Shown piece after piece: positions 9,667 through 18,411 of a DNA stretch of 64,000 bases. The notes under the pieces were generated by a model. It saw only the letters and a list, made by a program, of their open reading frames with translations, ran no database searches and was not told the DNA's origin. Source of the stretch: Pantoea cypripedii (GTDB lineage: Bacteria > Pseudomonadota > Gammaproteobacteria > Enterobacterales > Enterobacteriaceae). How positions within the stretch are numbered: the first letter of the stretch is position 1; the number at the start of each line of letters is the position of its first letter. A program made the translations under genes and the position numbers. Where the stretch lies: the NCBI RefSeq assembly GCF_011395035.1, contig NZ_CP024770.1, positions 949,618 through 1,013,617 of the forward strand. The letters run 5' to 3'.

Positions 9667-9752
9667 ATTATTGCTCCGACTGACAAGTGAGTCAGTCAGC
9701 GATGCATATACCATGCCAAAGTGCGTGCGTTAAACACACGCATCAAATGGCG

Positions 9753-10532
9753 TTAGCGCAGCTGCGCCGAGTAGTGTTCCACCGCGTCATCCAGAACCAG
9801 CATATGCCCGGCGTAGTGGGTAAACAGGTAAGCGCACCCGAGGGCGGGCAGCACCTGCTGCGGTGTGACACCGCACGCCCAAAACAACGGCACCTGCCCG
9901 GATTTCACCCCAGGGAAGACACCGAAGTCAGGTGCTGCCAGATCAGTGATACCGATCCCGGCAGGATCACCGATATGCAACGGCAAACCATGCGCAGAAG
10001 GATAGGCAGCGCTCAGCGCCACCGCTTCATCCACTTTATCTGCCGCGACGGGGCGCATACTCACGGCCACGTATCCCTGCATGCGGGCGGTGGGCTGACA
10101 CGGAACCTGCGTCAGATAAACCGGTGGTGCGGCAAGGCTCACCGGGATGCCAGCACGGCGCAGGGCACCATCCAGCGAGTGGCTGCATCCCAGCAGGAAC
10201 GCCACGGCATCATCCTGCCAGACATCGAGCAGATCATAGGGTTCATCCACCAACTGTCCCTGTTGCCAGACCCGATAACGGGGAAACATGGTGCGCAGGT
10301 CAATGCGGCTCGTTCCCATTAAAATTTCGGTTTCCCCCGGTTCACTGACCGCTAACACCGGACAAGCTTTGGGATTGCGCACACAAAACAGCAGGAATTC
10401 ATAGGCGGCGGACTGTGGTAACACCACCAGATTTGCTTGCTGATAGCCATCCAGTAGCCCAGCGGTGGGCTGACGCCATTCACCGCGCGCTATCGCGGCG
10501 CGTAAAGCGGCTGGGGTGCTAAAAGGGGTCAT
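9753..10532 (-). CDS. Putative hydro-lyase, DUF1445/YcsI family (D-glutamate-cyclase-like)
   Basis: 259 residues, the normal length for this family. The core contains FLLGCSHSLDGALRRAGIP, the C-terminal IGDPAGIGITDLAAPDFG and VPLFWACGVTPQQVL, all family hallmarks. A mammalian relative acts as D-glutamate cyclase giving 5-oxo-D-proline; bacterial members are only called putative hydro-lyases. Its start overlaps the upstream MFS stop by four bases (ATGA), so the two are translationally coupled. The nearby 5-oxoprolinase subunit genes (12240-13887) echo the Bacillus ycs-kip arrangement, supporting a role in glutamate/pyroglutamate chemistry. Confidence 0.85.
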   Translation of the reverse strand: MTPFSTPAALRAAIARGEWRQPTAGLLDGYQQANLVVLPQSAAYEFLLFCVRNPKACPVLAVSEPGETEILMGTSRIDLRTMFPRYRVWQQGQLVDEPYDLLDVWQDDAVAFLLGCSHSLDGALRRAGIPVSLAAPPVYLTQVPCQPTARMQGYVAVSMRPVAADKVDEAVALSAAYPSAHGLPLHIGDPAGIGITDLAAPDFGVFPGVKSGQVPLFWACGVTPQQVLPALGCAYLFTHYAGHMLVLDDAVEHYSAQLR

Positions 10533-11857
10533 TTCAGCACCTCATTATGGGTATCTTTGAGGCGCAGCAAAGTCCATAAGCTCAGTAACGCCGCGCATGC
10601 CATAAAGATGCCCGGAACCAGCAGGAAACCGGTTTTATTGATCAGCAGCGTCACTAAATAAGGCGTGATGCCCCCTCCCAGAATGGCCCCCATATTGATG
10701 CTGATCGCCATGGCGGTGTAACGCATTGCTGTCGGGAACTGCTCGGCATAAGTGGGATATCCCACCGACTGCACAATCGGCATCGGCAGCGTAGCAATGA
10801 ACATTGCCAGCGCGGCCAGCCAGATATTGTGGTGATCCATCAGCATCATCATGGGGATCACCAGCACCACATAGCCGATAAATCCGACGCGCAGAATGGC
10901 GCGACGGCCATAGCGATCTGACAGACCGCCCCAGAATGGCATCATGCTGGCCATCGCCAGGCTGATACAGGCCATCAGCCAAAACACCTGTTTTTTGTCA
11001 AAACCCAGCCAGGAGGTCAGATAGATATTCATAAAGACGAGGCCAATCCAGTAACCCGCGTTCTGACCAAACGTCAGCATGATGACACGTAACATGGCGG
11101 GCGTTTGGGTACGGAAGACATCGCTGAACGGACGTTTTTGAATTTTGTTGCTGGCAAGAAACGCTTTAAAGGCCGGGGTTTCTTCGACCTGATGGCGAAT
11201 TAACGCCGAGAAAATCACTAAGGGTATGGTCAGCAGGAAGGGAATGCGCCAGCCCCATGCCGCAAGCTGAGTATTGTCCAGCAGATTGGTGGTCACCCCG
11301 CACACCAACGCGGCGAACCCGCCACCGAGCGCCACCCCCACCGGGGTGAATGCGCCATAAAAACCGCGTCGCCCGGTGGGGGAGGATTCAGCGACAAATG
11401 CCGCCGCACCGATGATTTCAGCCCCGGCAAAGAATCCCTGAATCAGGCGCAGTACCACCAGCAGCAGCGGGGCCGCAATGCCGACAGCGGCGGCGGTCGG
11501 TAACAATCCAATGGCTGCCGTCGCGCCCCCCATGCCGAGCACGGTCAATAATAATACTTTGCGTCGACCGATACGGTCGCCAAGTCTGCCAAGCAGAACA
11601 CCACCTAATGGACGAATTAAGAACGCGCTGCCAAATACCGCCAATATCGAAAGCAGTGCAGCAGTATCATTTCCACCGGGGAAAAACAGCGGGCCAATAA
11701 TAACCGCCATAAAACCATAAATGCCGAACTCATAATATTCAATGGCGGTGCCGGTCATGGAAGCCATAGCAGCACGACGGGCGACGCTGCTCTCGCGATA
11801 CTGTGGCCGGGTGTGCCCACGAGGTAAGGTTAATTGTGATTCAACTTCATACGACAT
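10529..11857 (-). CDS. MFS transporter, metabolite:H+ symporter (MHS) family
   Basis: 442 residues, 12 predicted helices. The N-terminal stretch ASMTGTAIEYYEFGIYG and the loop GRLGDRIGRRKVL are diagnostic of the MHS family (ProP, ShiA, KgtP, CitA). It starts the DUF1445 operon and overlaps that gene by four bases. In the Bacillus ycs-kip locus a different transporter type occupies the equivalent place; here the MFS protein may carry glutamate, pyroglutamate or a related acid, which is inference. Confidence 0.85.
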   Translation of the reverse strand: MSYEVESQLTLPRGHTRPQYRESSVARRAAMASMTGTAIEYYEFGIYGFMAVIIGPLFFPGGNDTAALLSILAVFGSAFLIRPLGGVLLGRLGDRIGRRKVLLLTVLGMGGATAAIGLLPTAAAVGIAAPLLLVVLRLIQGFFAGAEIIGAAAFVAESSPTGRRGFYGAFTPVGVALGGGFAALVCGVTTNLLDNTQLAAWGWRIPFLLTIPLVIFSALIRHQVEETPAFKAFLASNKIQKRPFSDVFRTQTPAMLRVIMLTFGQNAGYWIGLVFMNIYLTSWLGFDKKQVFWLMACISLAMASMMPFWGGLSDRYGRRAILRVGFIGYVVLVIPMMMLMDHHNIWLAALAMFIATLPMPIVQSVGYPTYAEQFPTAMRYTAMAISINMGAILGGGITPYLVTLLINKTGFLLVPGIFMACAALLSLWTLLRLKDTHNEVLK

Positions 11858-12239
11858 TTGTCACCTGCCTTATAAAACAATGAAATGGAGGTTCAATCTC
11901 AGCCGGGCGGCTATTCTTTTTTCTGAACACTGTCATTGATCTGGAGCAAGAGAAATGCCATTTGTCGAACTGATAAAAATGTTTCGTGCTTAGTGCCACT
12001 GAAGGATAAAAATGATGGATGGATGAATTAAATGATTTTTATTTTCATTTGCGCGGTTATTTTTCCGCTTATTTCCCCCTCTGTTGATCCGTTAAAAGGG
12101 AAATAAATAATACTTAGCAGGCGATCATTTATTCCGCTGCACGCTATGCAGGCAATATCCTCATTTTGGTGCAGCCAGATAACAGGGATAAAAAAACCGG
12201 TCATTGACCGGTTTATATTTACCGCAGATAAAATACCCC
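11858..12239. other. Intergenic region between the MHS operon and pxpC
   Basis: 382 bases with the pxp operon terminator at 12188-12214 and presumably the MHS/DUF1445 promoter near 11860-11960. A short minus-strand frame here was judged noncoding. Confidence 0.45.
12188..12214 (-). terminator. Rho-independent terminator of the pxpB-pxpC operon
   Basis: On the minus strand the near-perfect palindrome AAACCGGTCA/TGACCGGTTT is followed by a run of seven Ts, 26 bases beyond the pxpC stop. Confidence 0.85.
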
Positions 12240-13172
12240 TTACGTGCACAACGCATTCAGCCATTCAGCACGCTCAATCGCCAGTTGTTGTGCCTGATCG
12301 ACGCTGATCAGCCGAAACCGTATTTCATCGCCAGGCAGCATTTGTGCCAGACGGGGCAGATCAACGCTGGCGACATGGGCAATTTTTGGGTAGCCCCCGG
12401 TGGTTTGCGCATCGGCCATCAGGATGATTGGCTGGCCATCGGGTGGCAATTGCAGGGTGCCGTAATCCACCGCTTCCGAAGGCAGTTCCATGGCCTGTTC
12501 CCGGGTAATCACTTCCCCCTCCAGGCGGTAGCCCATACGATTCGAATCCTGTCCGATGCGATAAACAGCAGTGAGAAAACGTTGCTGCATATCAGCAGCG
12601 AGTTGCTGCCAGTGACGTCCGGCCATCAGGCGAATGGGTTGTTGCGCACGGGGGAACAGTGCGGGCGCGTTAAAAGGCAACACGCGGGGCGTCGCGTTGG
12701 CAAAGGTATTGCGGGTAATCAGATGGTCACCCTGCCGCAGATAGCGACCGGCAAAACCGCCAAATTGCGCCATCAGGCAGGTGCTGTGGCTGTTCATGGT
12801 GGGTGAAACGTGAAAACCACCATGCACGGCCAGATATGCTCTCGCCCCCTGTCGGCGTTGACCAAACCCTAGCACCGCCCCCGCAGGGACAGCGACCGTT
12901 TGCTGCACCGGCACCGGCTGGCCGTCAATGTGTGGTGACAGATCGGCTCCACAGATGGCGATAACGGCACGACGCCAGAAGCGTAGCCGCGGCCCCAGCA
13001 GGGTAATTTCCAGTGAAGCGCAGTCCTGCTGATTGCCAACCAGCAAATTGGCAAGGCGGTGTGAATAACGATCCATCGCACCACATATCGGAACACCCGC
13101 CTGCTGAAAGCCGTAGCGTCCTTCATCCTGCAAACTGCTGGCCATGCCGGGGTGTAACACCTCAAGCGACAT
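12240..13172 (-). CDS. pxpC: 5-oxoprolinase subunit PxpC (KipA-like biotin-dependent carboxyltransferase fold)
   Basis: Start at 13172 (MSLEVLHPGM) chosen because GGAGG precedes it and it overlaps the pxpB end by 11 bases; 310 residues. LEVLHPGMASSLQDEGRYGFQ and GVPICGAMD near the N-terminus, SLEITLLGP, and SEAVDYGTLQLPPDGQPIILMADAQTTGGYPKI near the C-terminus are hallmark PxpC/KipA motifs. With PxpA and PxpB it hydrolyses 5-oxoproline to glutamate using ATP. PxpA is not encoded nearby, so either it lies elsewhere or the pair acts differently here. Confidence 0.92.
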   Translation of the reverse strand: MSLEVLHPGMASSLQDEGRYGFQQAGVPICGAMDRYSHRLANLLVGNQQDCASLEITLLGPRLRFWRRAVIAICGADLSPHIDGQPVPVQQTVAVPAGAVLGFGQRRQGARAYLAVHGGFHVSPTMNSHSTCLMAQFGGFAGRYLRQGDHLITRNTFANATPRVLPFNAPALFPRAQQPIRLMAGRHWQQLAADMQQRFLTAVYRIGQDSNRMGYRLEGEVITREQAMELPSEAVDYGTLQLPPDGQPIILMADAQTTGGYPKIAHVASVDLPRLAQMLPGDEIRFRLISVDQAQQLAIERAEWLNALCT

Positions 13173-13887
13173 AGGGCATTTCCTCCAGCGCTTTGAATTC
13201 CGCTTCATCAATGGCCCGAAAGCGCACACGATCACCGGCCTGCAACAGACATGCCGGTTGGCGTTCGCTGGAAAACAGGGTCAGTGGCGTTCGCCCTATC
13301 AGGTTCCAGCCGCCCGGTGAGGTCAGTGGGTAAATCACCCCCATCTGGTTGGCGATACCGATCGATCCTTTGGCGACAGAAAGACGCGGTGTGGCGCGAC
13401 GCGGCAAGGTAAAGATCGCATCCAGCGCCCCAAGGTAGGGATGACCGGGTAAGAAGCCTAACATCAGCACATCGACTACTTTCTGCTGGTGACGGCTGAT
13501 CACTTCTTCAGGAGATATCCCGCAATGCTGCGCTATCGCCATCAGGTCTGGCGCGTACTCGCCCTGATAGCAGACAGGAATGACCATTTCGCGTCCCTGC
13601 TCCGTTTCCTGCGGGGAAAAGCGACTCAGGATGGCATCCAGTCGATTTACCAGCTGGCTGTAAGGTGACAGAGAATGATCGATACGCCACAGCACTTCCG
13701 GCTGATAGTGAATGCCCAGCGAATGTGCCGCAGGGACGATATCACGCACGCCAGGCAGTGGATTCGCTTGCAGAAATCGCGCGAGCTGGGAAAGCAGAGA
13801 ATGGGGTGTGGGATGCCCGGGTAAGGTGACAATCATGCAGCGTTCACCCGAGGGATCGCGCCGCCACGTTAATGTTTGCTTGACCAT
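13162..13887 (-). CDS. pxpB: 5-oxoprolinase subunit PxpB (KipI-like)
   Basis: 241 residues. PCYQGEYAPDL-like segment near 125-135, LGFLPGHPYLG, GSIGIANQMGVIYPLTSPGGWNLIGRTP near 195-220 define the KipI/PxpB family. It precedes pxpC with an 11-base overlap and follows the VOC gene by 44 bases on the same strand. In Bacillus the homologue also binds the kinase KinA; in Enterobacterales the supported role is as part of the prokaryotic 5-oxoprolinase. Transcription probably starts upstream of the VOC gene, opposite the LysR gene. Confidence 0.92.
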   Translation of the reverse strand: MVKQTLTWRRDPSGERCMIVTLPGHPTPHSLLSQLARFLQANPLPGVRDIVPAAHSLGIHYQPEVLWRIDHSLSPYSQLVNRLDAILSRFSPQETEQGREMVIPVCYQGEYAPDLMAIAQHCGISPEEVISRHQQKVVDVLMLGFLPGHPYLGALDAIFTLPRRATPRLSVAKGSIGIANQMGVIYPLTSPGGWNLIGRTPLTLFSSERQPACLLQAGDRVRFRAIDEAEFKALEEMPYVA

Positions 13888-13931
13888 AGTGTCCCGTGAT
13901 CTGGCGAGGCGAACCTCGCCCTGGCAGTGTC

Positions 13932-14357
13932 TTAACGAGCGAACAGCTGGCTCATATCTTTAAACGCTTTAAATTCCAGCGCATTGCCGCACGGGTCAAA
14001 CAGAAACATGGTTGCCTGCTCGCCCACCTGCCCTTTGAAGCGGACATAGGGTTCGATCACAAATTCAGTTTTGAAATCGCGCAGACGGGCAGCCAGCGCT
14101 TCCCACTCTTCCCAGCTCAGAATAATGCCGAAATGCGGCACTGGCACATCGTGGCCATCGACAGGGTTGGTATGAGCATGATCCTGGGTCGCGGTTTTAG
14201 GATGTTCGTGGATCACCAGCTGGTGACCATAAAAGTCAAAGTCGACCCACTGGGTGCTGGAACGGCCTTCGCTCAGACCAAAGACTTCGCCGTAAAAGCT
14301 ACGCGCAGCAGCCAGATCGTAAACAGGAATCGCAAGGTGAAAAGGACTTAACGCCAT
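13932..14357 (-). CDS. VOC (glyoxalase/extradiol dioxygenase fold) family protein
   Basis: 141 residues. PFHLAIPVYDLAAARSFYGEVFG opens a typical VOC repeat; the metal-ligand pattern H (residue 7), H in the VPHFG segment and E in FDPCGNALEFK is complete for a paired-beta-alpha-beta protein. It heads the pxpB-pxpC operon. The family includes dioxygenases, isomerases and glyoxalase-like enzymes; the reaction cannot be told, though the operon context suggests action on a small organic acid or lactam. Confidence 0.8.
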   Translation of the reverse strand: MALSPFHLAIPVYDLAAARSFYGEVFGLSEGRSSTQWVDFDFYGHQLVIHEHPKTATQDHAHTNPVDGHDVPVPHFGIILSWEEWEALAARLRDFKTEFVIEPYVRFKGQVGEQATMFLFDPCGNALEFKAFKDMSQLFAR

Positions 14358-14482
14358 GTTGTGCTCCAGAATCAGGGTTGTATTGGTGTCGTTGTGATTC
14401 TGTGATAATAAGGATAAAATTTTTTATTAAAAGCGAATATATTTTTCGTCAAACAACAATTTTTTCGATGAGTGTGGATATT

Positions 14483-15379
14483 ATGCTCCGTGAGCTAAAG
14501 ACCTTTGTGGCAGTAACTCAGTTAGGATCTTTTGCTGCCGCCGGGCAGCGGATTGGTTTAACGCAGTCGGCAGTCAGTGCACAAATTCGCAGTCTGGAAG
14601 AGGCGCTGGGGATGCAGCTGTTTGACCGTTCCGGTCGCACCGCCATTCTGAACGCTGACGGCAATCGCGCATTACCGATGGCCGAAGAGATTCTGCAAAT
14701 CTTCTCCCGCATGGCGCAGCCGGAAAATTTAAATGATTACCGCGGCTCGATAAAAATTGGCGCGATTTCTTCGATTCAGACCGGCATGTTGCCACGGGCA
14801 TTGACACAGCTGCACGCCACCGCGCCAGGACTGGAAACCAAACTGCTGCCGGGGGTTTCTTTTAACCTGCTGACCCAGGTTGAAGCGGGGAATATTGACC
14901 TTGCGGTGGTGATCAAACCAGGATTCCCGCTGGCGAAAGAGCTGTGGCATAACACCCTGGTGCGCGAACCTTATGTGCTTATTGCCCCCGCCACGCTTAC
15001 GGGCGATGAACCGCTGCCGCTGCTGCGCAGTCAGCCGTTTATTCGCTATGATCGCACCTCGTTTGGTGGGCGTCAGGTCAGCATGTTCCTGCGCGAACAT
15101 CGTCTGGAACCGAAACTGGCGCTGGAAGTGGATGAAATCGATGCCATCGTAAAAATGGTCGAAAACGGTTTAGGTATCGCACTGGTTCCCTGGGCCGGAT
15201 TGTGGACGGAGCGGCAGTGTGCACTGCGGGTGATCCCCCTTGGCGACCTGACGTTTTATCGTGAACTGATCGTCGTCACGCGCTACGCCAACCATAATGC
15301 CCCGTTACATCGTCTGATCATCGAATGCCTGCAACAGGCTGCCACCCCGCAGGGAGAATCTCTGATTCCTGGCGGCTAA
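14483..15379 (+). CDS. LysR-type transcriptional regulator, divergent from VOC-pxpBC
   Basis: Start at 14483 (MLRELKTFVAV) gives 298 residues, the LysR norm; a longer frame from 14378 is unlikely. N-terminal helix-turn-helix SFAAAGQRIGLTQSAVSAQIRSLE, followed by FDRSGRTAILNADG, then a periplasmic-binding-like effector domain. It is transcribed away from the VOC-pxpB-pxpC operon across a 125-base AT-rich spacer, the classic arrangement for control of that operon. Effector unknown; 5-oxoproline or glutamate is a guess. Confidence 0.85.
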   Translation: MLRELKTFVAVTQLGSFAAAGQRIGLTQSAVSAQIRSLEEALGMQLFDRSGRTAILNADGNRALPMAEEILQIFSRMAQPENLNDYRGSIKIGAISSIQTGMLPRALTQLHATAPGLETKLLPGVSFNLLTQVEAGNIDLAVVIKPGFPLAKELWHNTLVREPYVLIAPATLTGDEPLPLLRSQPFIRYDRTSFGGRQVSMFLREHRLEPKLALEVDEIDAIVKMVENGLGIALVPWAGLWTERQCALRVIPLGDLTFYRELIVVTRYANHNAPLHRLIIECLQQAATPQGESLIPGG

Positions 15380-15481
15380 TGTGCCGCGTGCAACATTTTG
15401 CACATATGTGCAAAAAGGTCGCAAAACTGTAACATTGCGCCGATATATTCCTGTCTGTTTTCAACCGACAGGGATGCTTCT

Positions 15482-17305
15482 GTGTCTTATCCAACCGAAA
15501 CTCACCCTCGCAACTTAGCGTGGACCCGACTCCGCCACGCGTTGTCCATCATCAGTCAGGAACCGGCGAATCTGCTGGGTGCGCTGCTGCTGATGCTATT
15601 TAGCTGGATCATTCTTGCCCCGGTGGTTGCGGTACTGCTGAATGCCGTGCTGGTACAAAGCGGTGACGCAGGTCGCACCGATGCCACTGAGGGCGCATTC
15701 ACCACTTACTACCTGCTGCGCACCCTGACCTCAAAAATGTCGGATCTGCTGCTCTGGACGCCATTGCTTAATACGCTGGCCGTGGCTCTCAGCACCGTAG
15801 TGGGTGCATTGATCGTCGGGATGACGCTGGCCTGGCTGATCAATCGTACCGACGTCGCGGGCAGAAAGTGGTTCGCCACCCTGCTTATCGTGCCGTTTAT
15901 GCTGCCTTCCTGGACCTTCGCCCTGGCGTGGACCACCATTTTTAAAAATCATGCGATTGGCGGCCAACCGGGCTGGCTGGAGGCGATGGGGATCCAGACA
16001 CCGAACTGGATGGCCTATGGTTACTTCCCGATTGTGGTGATCATGGTGCTGCACTACGCGCCGCTGGTGATCCTGATTGTCGGCAATGCCCTGAAGCGCA
16101 TGGACAGCCAGATGGAACAATGCGCCAGGGTGCTGGGCGCATCCCGCAGCACCATTGCCTGCAAAATTATCATTCCCCTGATGCGCCCGGCGCTGTTGTC
16201 TGCCGCGTTGTTGATTTTTGCCGACTGTATCGGCGAGTTCGCCCTGCCGTATATTCTCGGCCTTCCGGTTCACTTCGATACCCTGTCCACCGGGTTATAC
16301 CGGGCGATCGGTACGCGTCAGTCCGGCGTCGCGGCGGTGATCGCCACGGTGATTATGCTGATGGGCATGATCACCCTGATTCTCGATATGAAGATGCTGC
16401 GTGAGGCAAAACGCTTTGTCACCGTTGGCGGTAAAGGTGTGATGGAACGTCGCCGCCCGCTGGGATCATGGCGCATGCTGGCCTCCGCCATGCCGCTGGG
16501 CTTTGTGCTGCTGGGGGTGGCGATTCCGCTGATCACCCTGTTTCTGTCAACGGTAATGACGCTGCCGGGTCGCTTCACTGCCGATAACTTTACGCTGGCG
16601 TACTGGATTGGTCATAACCTCGATACCGTCGCCCTGCGTAACGGCATCCTGCTGACGCCGGAATTCTGGCATACGGTGTGGAACACGCTGCTGATCGTCG
16701 GTTCAGCCTCCATCATCTGCGGGATACTGGGATTGCTGGTCGGTTACGCGGTGATGCGCTGCCATTCGCGCTGGATCGCGGCGTTGTTACGTCAGTTAAC
16801 TTTCCTGCCGTATCTGGTGCCCGGCATCGCGTTTGCCGCCGCCTTTCTTTCGCTGTTTGCCGTGGCCCGAGGCCCGGTTCCGGCGCTGTATGGCACGCCG
16901 CTGATCCTTATCCTGGCGCTGATTGCCGAAAAAATGCCTTATGCCAGCCGTTCCGGCATTGCGGCCATGACCCAATTAGGCAAAGAAGCTGAAGAAGCGG
17001 CGCGTATCGCGGGTGCCGGGTGGTTCGCGCGTATTTCCCGCATTGTCATCCCCATTCAGGCGGCCCCGCTGGCCACCGGGATCCTGCTGCCGTTTATTTC
17101 TGGCATCAAAGGCGTGAGCCTGTTCGTGATTCTCGCGACCCCCGCCACGGATGTACTGACAACCTGGTCCCTGCGTCTGATTGACTACAACTACCAGCAG
17201 GCGGCCAACGCCGTGGTGCTGATGATTGCGCTTATTTCCTGGGCTGGCACGGTGATGATTCAGAAAATCACCGGGACTGGTCTGGCTGATGGTCTGGAGA
17301 ACTAA
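15482..17305 (+). CDS. ABC transporter permease, fused two-domain FbpB/AfuB type
   Basis: GTG at 15482 (VSYPTETH) is taken as start; a longer frame reaches 15398. About 607 residues with 12 membrane helices in two halves, each with an EAA loop: EQCARVLGASRSTIACKIIIPL near 235-255 and EEAARIAGAGWFARISRIVIPIQ in the second half. This fused layout is seen in ferric-iron (FbpB) and in AfuB-type hexose-phosphate importers. It is followed after one base by the ATPase gene. The pairing with a phosphatase gene favours an organophosphate substrate over iron. Confidence 0.85.
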   Translation: MSYPTETHPRNLAWTRLRHALSIISQEPANLLGALLLMLFSWIILAPVVAVLLNAVLVQSGDAGRTDATEGAFTTYYLLRTLTSKMSDLLLWTPLLNTLAVALSTVVGALIVGMTLAWLINRTDVAGRKWFATLLIVPFMLPSWTFALAWTTIFKNHAIGGQPGWLEAMGIQTPNWMAYGYFPIVVIMVLHYAPLVILIVGNALKRMDSQMEQCARVLGASRSTIACKIIIPLMRPALLSAALLIFADCIGEFALPYILGLPVHFDTLSTGLYRAIGTRQSGVAAVIATVIMLMGMITLILDMKMLREAKRFVTVGGKGVMERRRPLGSWRMLASAMPLGFVLLGVAIPLITLFLSTVMTLPGRFTADNFTLAYWIGHNLDTVALRNGILLTPEFWHTVWNTLLIVGSASIICGILGLLVGYAVMRCHSRWIAALLRQLTFLPYLVPGIAFAAAFLSLFAVARGPVPALYGTPLILILALIAEKMPYASRSGIAAMTQLGKEAEEAARIAGAGWFARISRIVIPIQAAPLATGILLPFISGIKGVSLFVILATPATDVLTTWSLRLIDYNYQQAANAVVLMIALISWAGTVMIQKITGTGLADGLEN

Positions 17306-17306
17306 C

Positions 17307-18380
17307 ATGCCCTCAATCCATTTAACCCATCTCACTAAAACCTATCCCGGCAGCAGCACACCGGCGGTAAATAACATCAACCTGACAGTCAAAGACGGCG
17401 AGTTTATGTGTCTGCTGGGGCCGTCTGGCTGCGGTAAAACCACGATTCTGCGCATGATCGCCGGGATTGAACATGCCAGCGGCGGCGAAATCATCATCGG
17501 GGACAAAGTGGTGGATTCCGTCATGCAGGGAACCTGGCTGCCGCCGGAGAAACGCGGCATTGGTTTGGTTTTTCAGAGCTACGCGCTGTGGCCGCACATG
17601 ACCGTCGAACAAAACGTGGATTTCGGCCTGCGCCTGCAAAAAATCCCGGCGAAAGAGCGCGTTGCCCGTTGCCGTGACGTGATGGAAAAACTGCGTATCG
17701 CCGATTACGCCGGGCGTTATCCGGCCCAGCTCTCTGGCGGACAACAACAACGCGTCGCCCTGGCGCGTATGCTGGCGGTTAACCCCGGCGTCCTGTTGCT
17801 TGACGAGCCGCTGTCAAACCTCGATGCCACGCTGCGGCTGGAAATGCGCGCGGAACTGCGCCGCTTACATGCCACCTTCGGCACCACCATTGTCTTTGTC
17901 AGCCACGATCAGTGGGAGGCGATGACCCTCGCCACCACCATTGCGGTGATGAGCGCCGGGCAGATGCAGCAGGTCGGCACGCCGGATGAAATCTATGCCA
18001 CCCCGGCTAACCGTTTTGTCGCCGAGTTTATCGGCACGCCCAGGCTGAATATGATCCCACTTGATCAGCCGTTAAGCCCGCTGGCGCAGCATTTACAGCA
18101 AAGCTTTTCCCTGGACGCACCGGCGCAGGTCTGCGGGATCCGGCCAGAAGAAGTGGTGATAAGTGAGGAATCGGTCTGCAACAGCGTGCCGATGACCATC
18201 GATAACATCATGCCCACCGGCGGCAGTTGGGTGATTGAACTGGTGGCCGGTAACGATCGTTTGTTTCACTCCACCCAGTTGCGCCCGCGCTGGCAGGCAC
18301 AGCAGCAAGTGCATTGCCAGCTACCCGCTCACTCCCTGCATTTCTTTAACCATCACGGGCAACGTGTTCCCGCGATTTAA
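17307..18380 (+). CDS. ABC transporter ATP-binding protein
   Basis: Start at 17307 (MPSIHLTHLT) with GGAG upstream, one base after the permease stop; 357 residues. Walker A GPSGCGKTT (38-46), signature LSGGQQQR (142-149), Walker B LLLDEP (about 164-169), and switch histidine in FVSHDQWEAM. The C-terminal ~110 residues form a TOBE-like regulatory domain, as in the FbpC/PotA/MalK group. Drives uptake with the permease and the binding protein encoded next. Confidence 0.92.
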   Translation: MPSIHLTHLTKTYPGSSTPAVNNINLTVKDGEFMCLLGPSGCGKTTILRMIAGIEHASGGEIIIGDKVVDSVMQGTWLPPEKRGIGLVFQSYALWPHMTVEQNVDFGLRLQKIPAKERVARCRDVMEKLRIADYAGRYPAQLSGGQQQRVALARMLAVNPGVLLLDEPLSNLDATLRLEMRAELRRLHATFGTTIVFVSHDQWEAMTLATTIAVMSAGQMQQVGTPDEIYATPANRFVAEFIGTPRLNMIPLDQPLSPLAQHLQQSFSLDAPAQVCGIRPEEVVISEESVCNSVPMTIDNIMPTGGSWVIELVAGNDRLFHSTQLRPRWQAQQQVHCQLPAHSLHFFNHHGQRVPAI

Positions 18381-18411
18381 CCCTGATTATTTAATTGATG
18401 ATGGAAGCAAA

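Noticed and set aside
12028..12264. 78-codon minus-strand ORF between the MHS operon and pxpC
   Set aside because: Spans the terminator hairpin and overlaps the pxpC end; no ribosome site.
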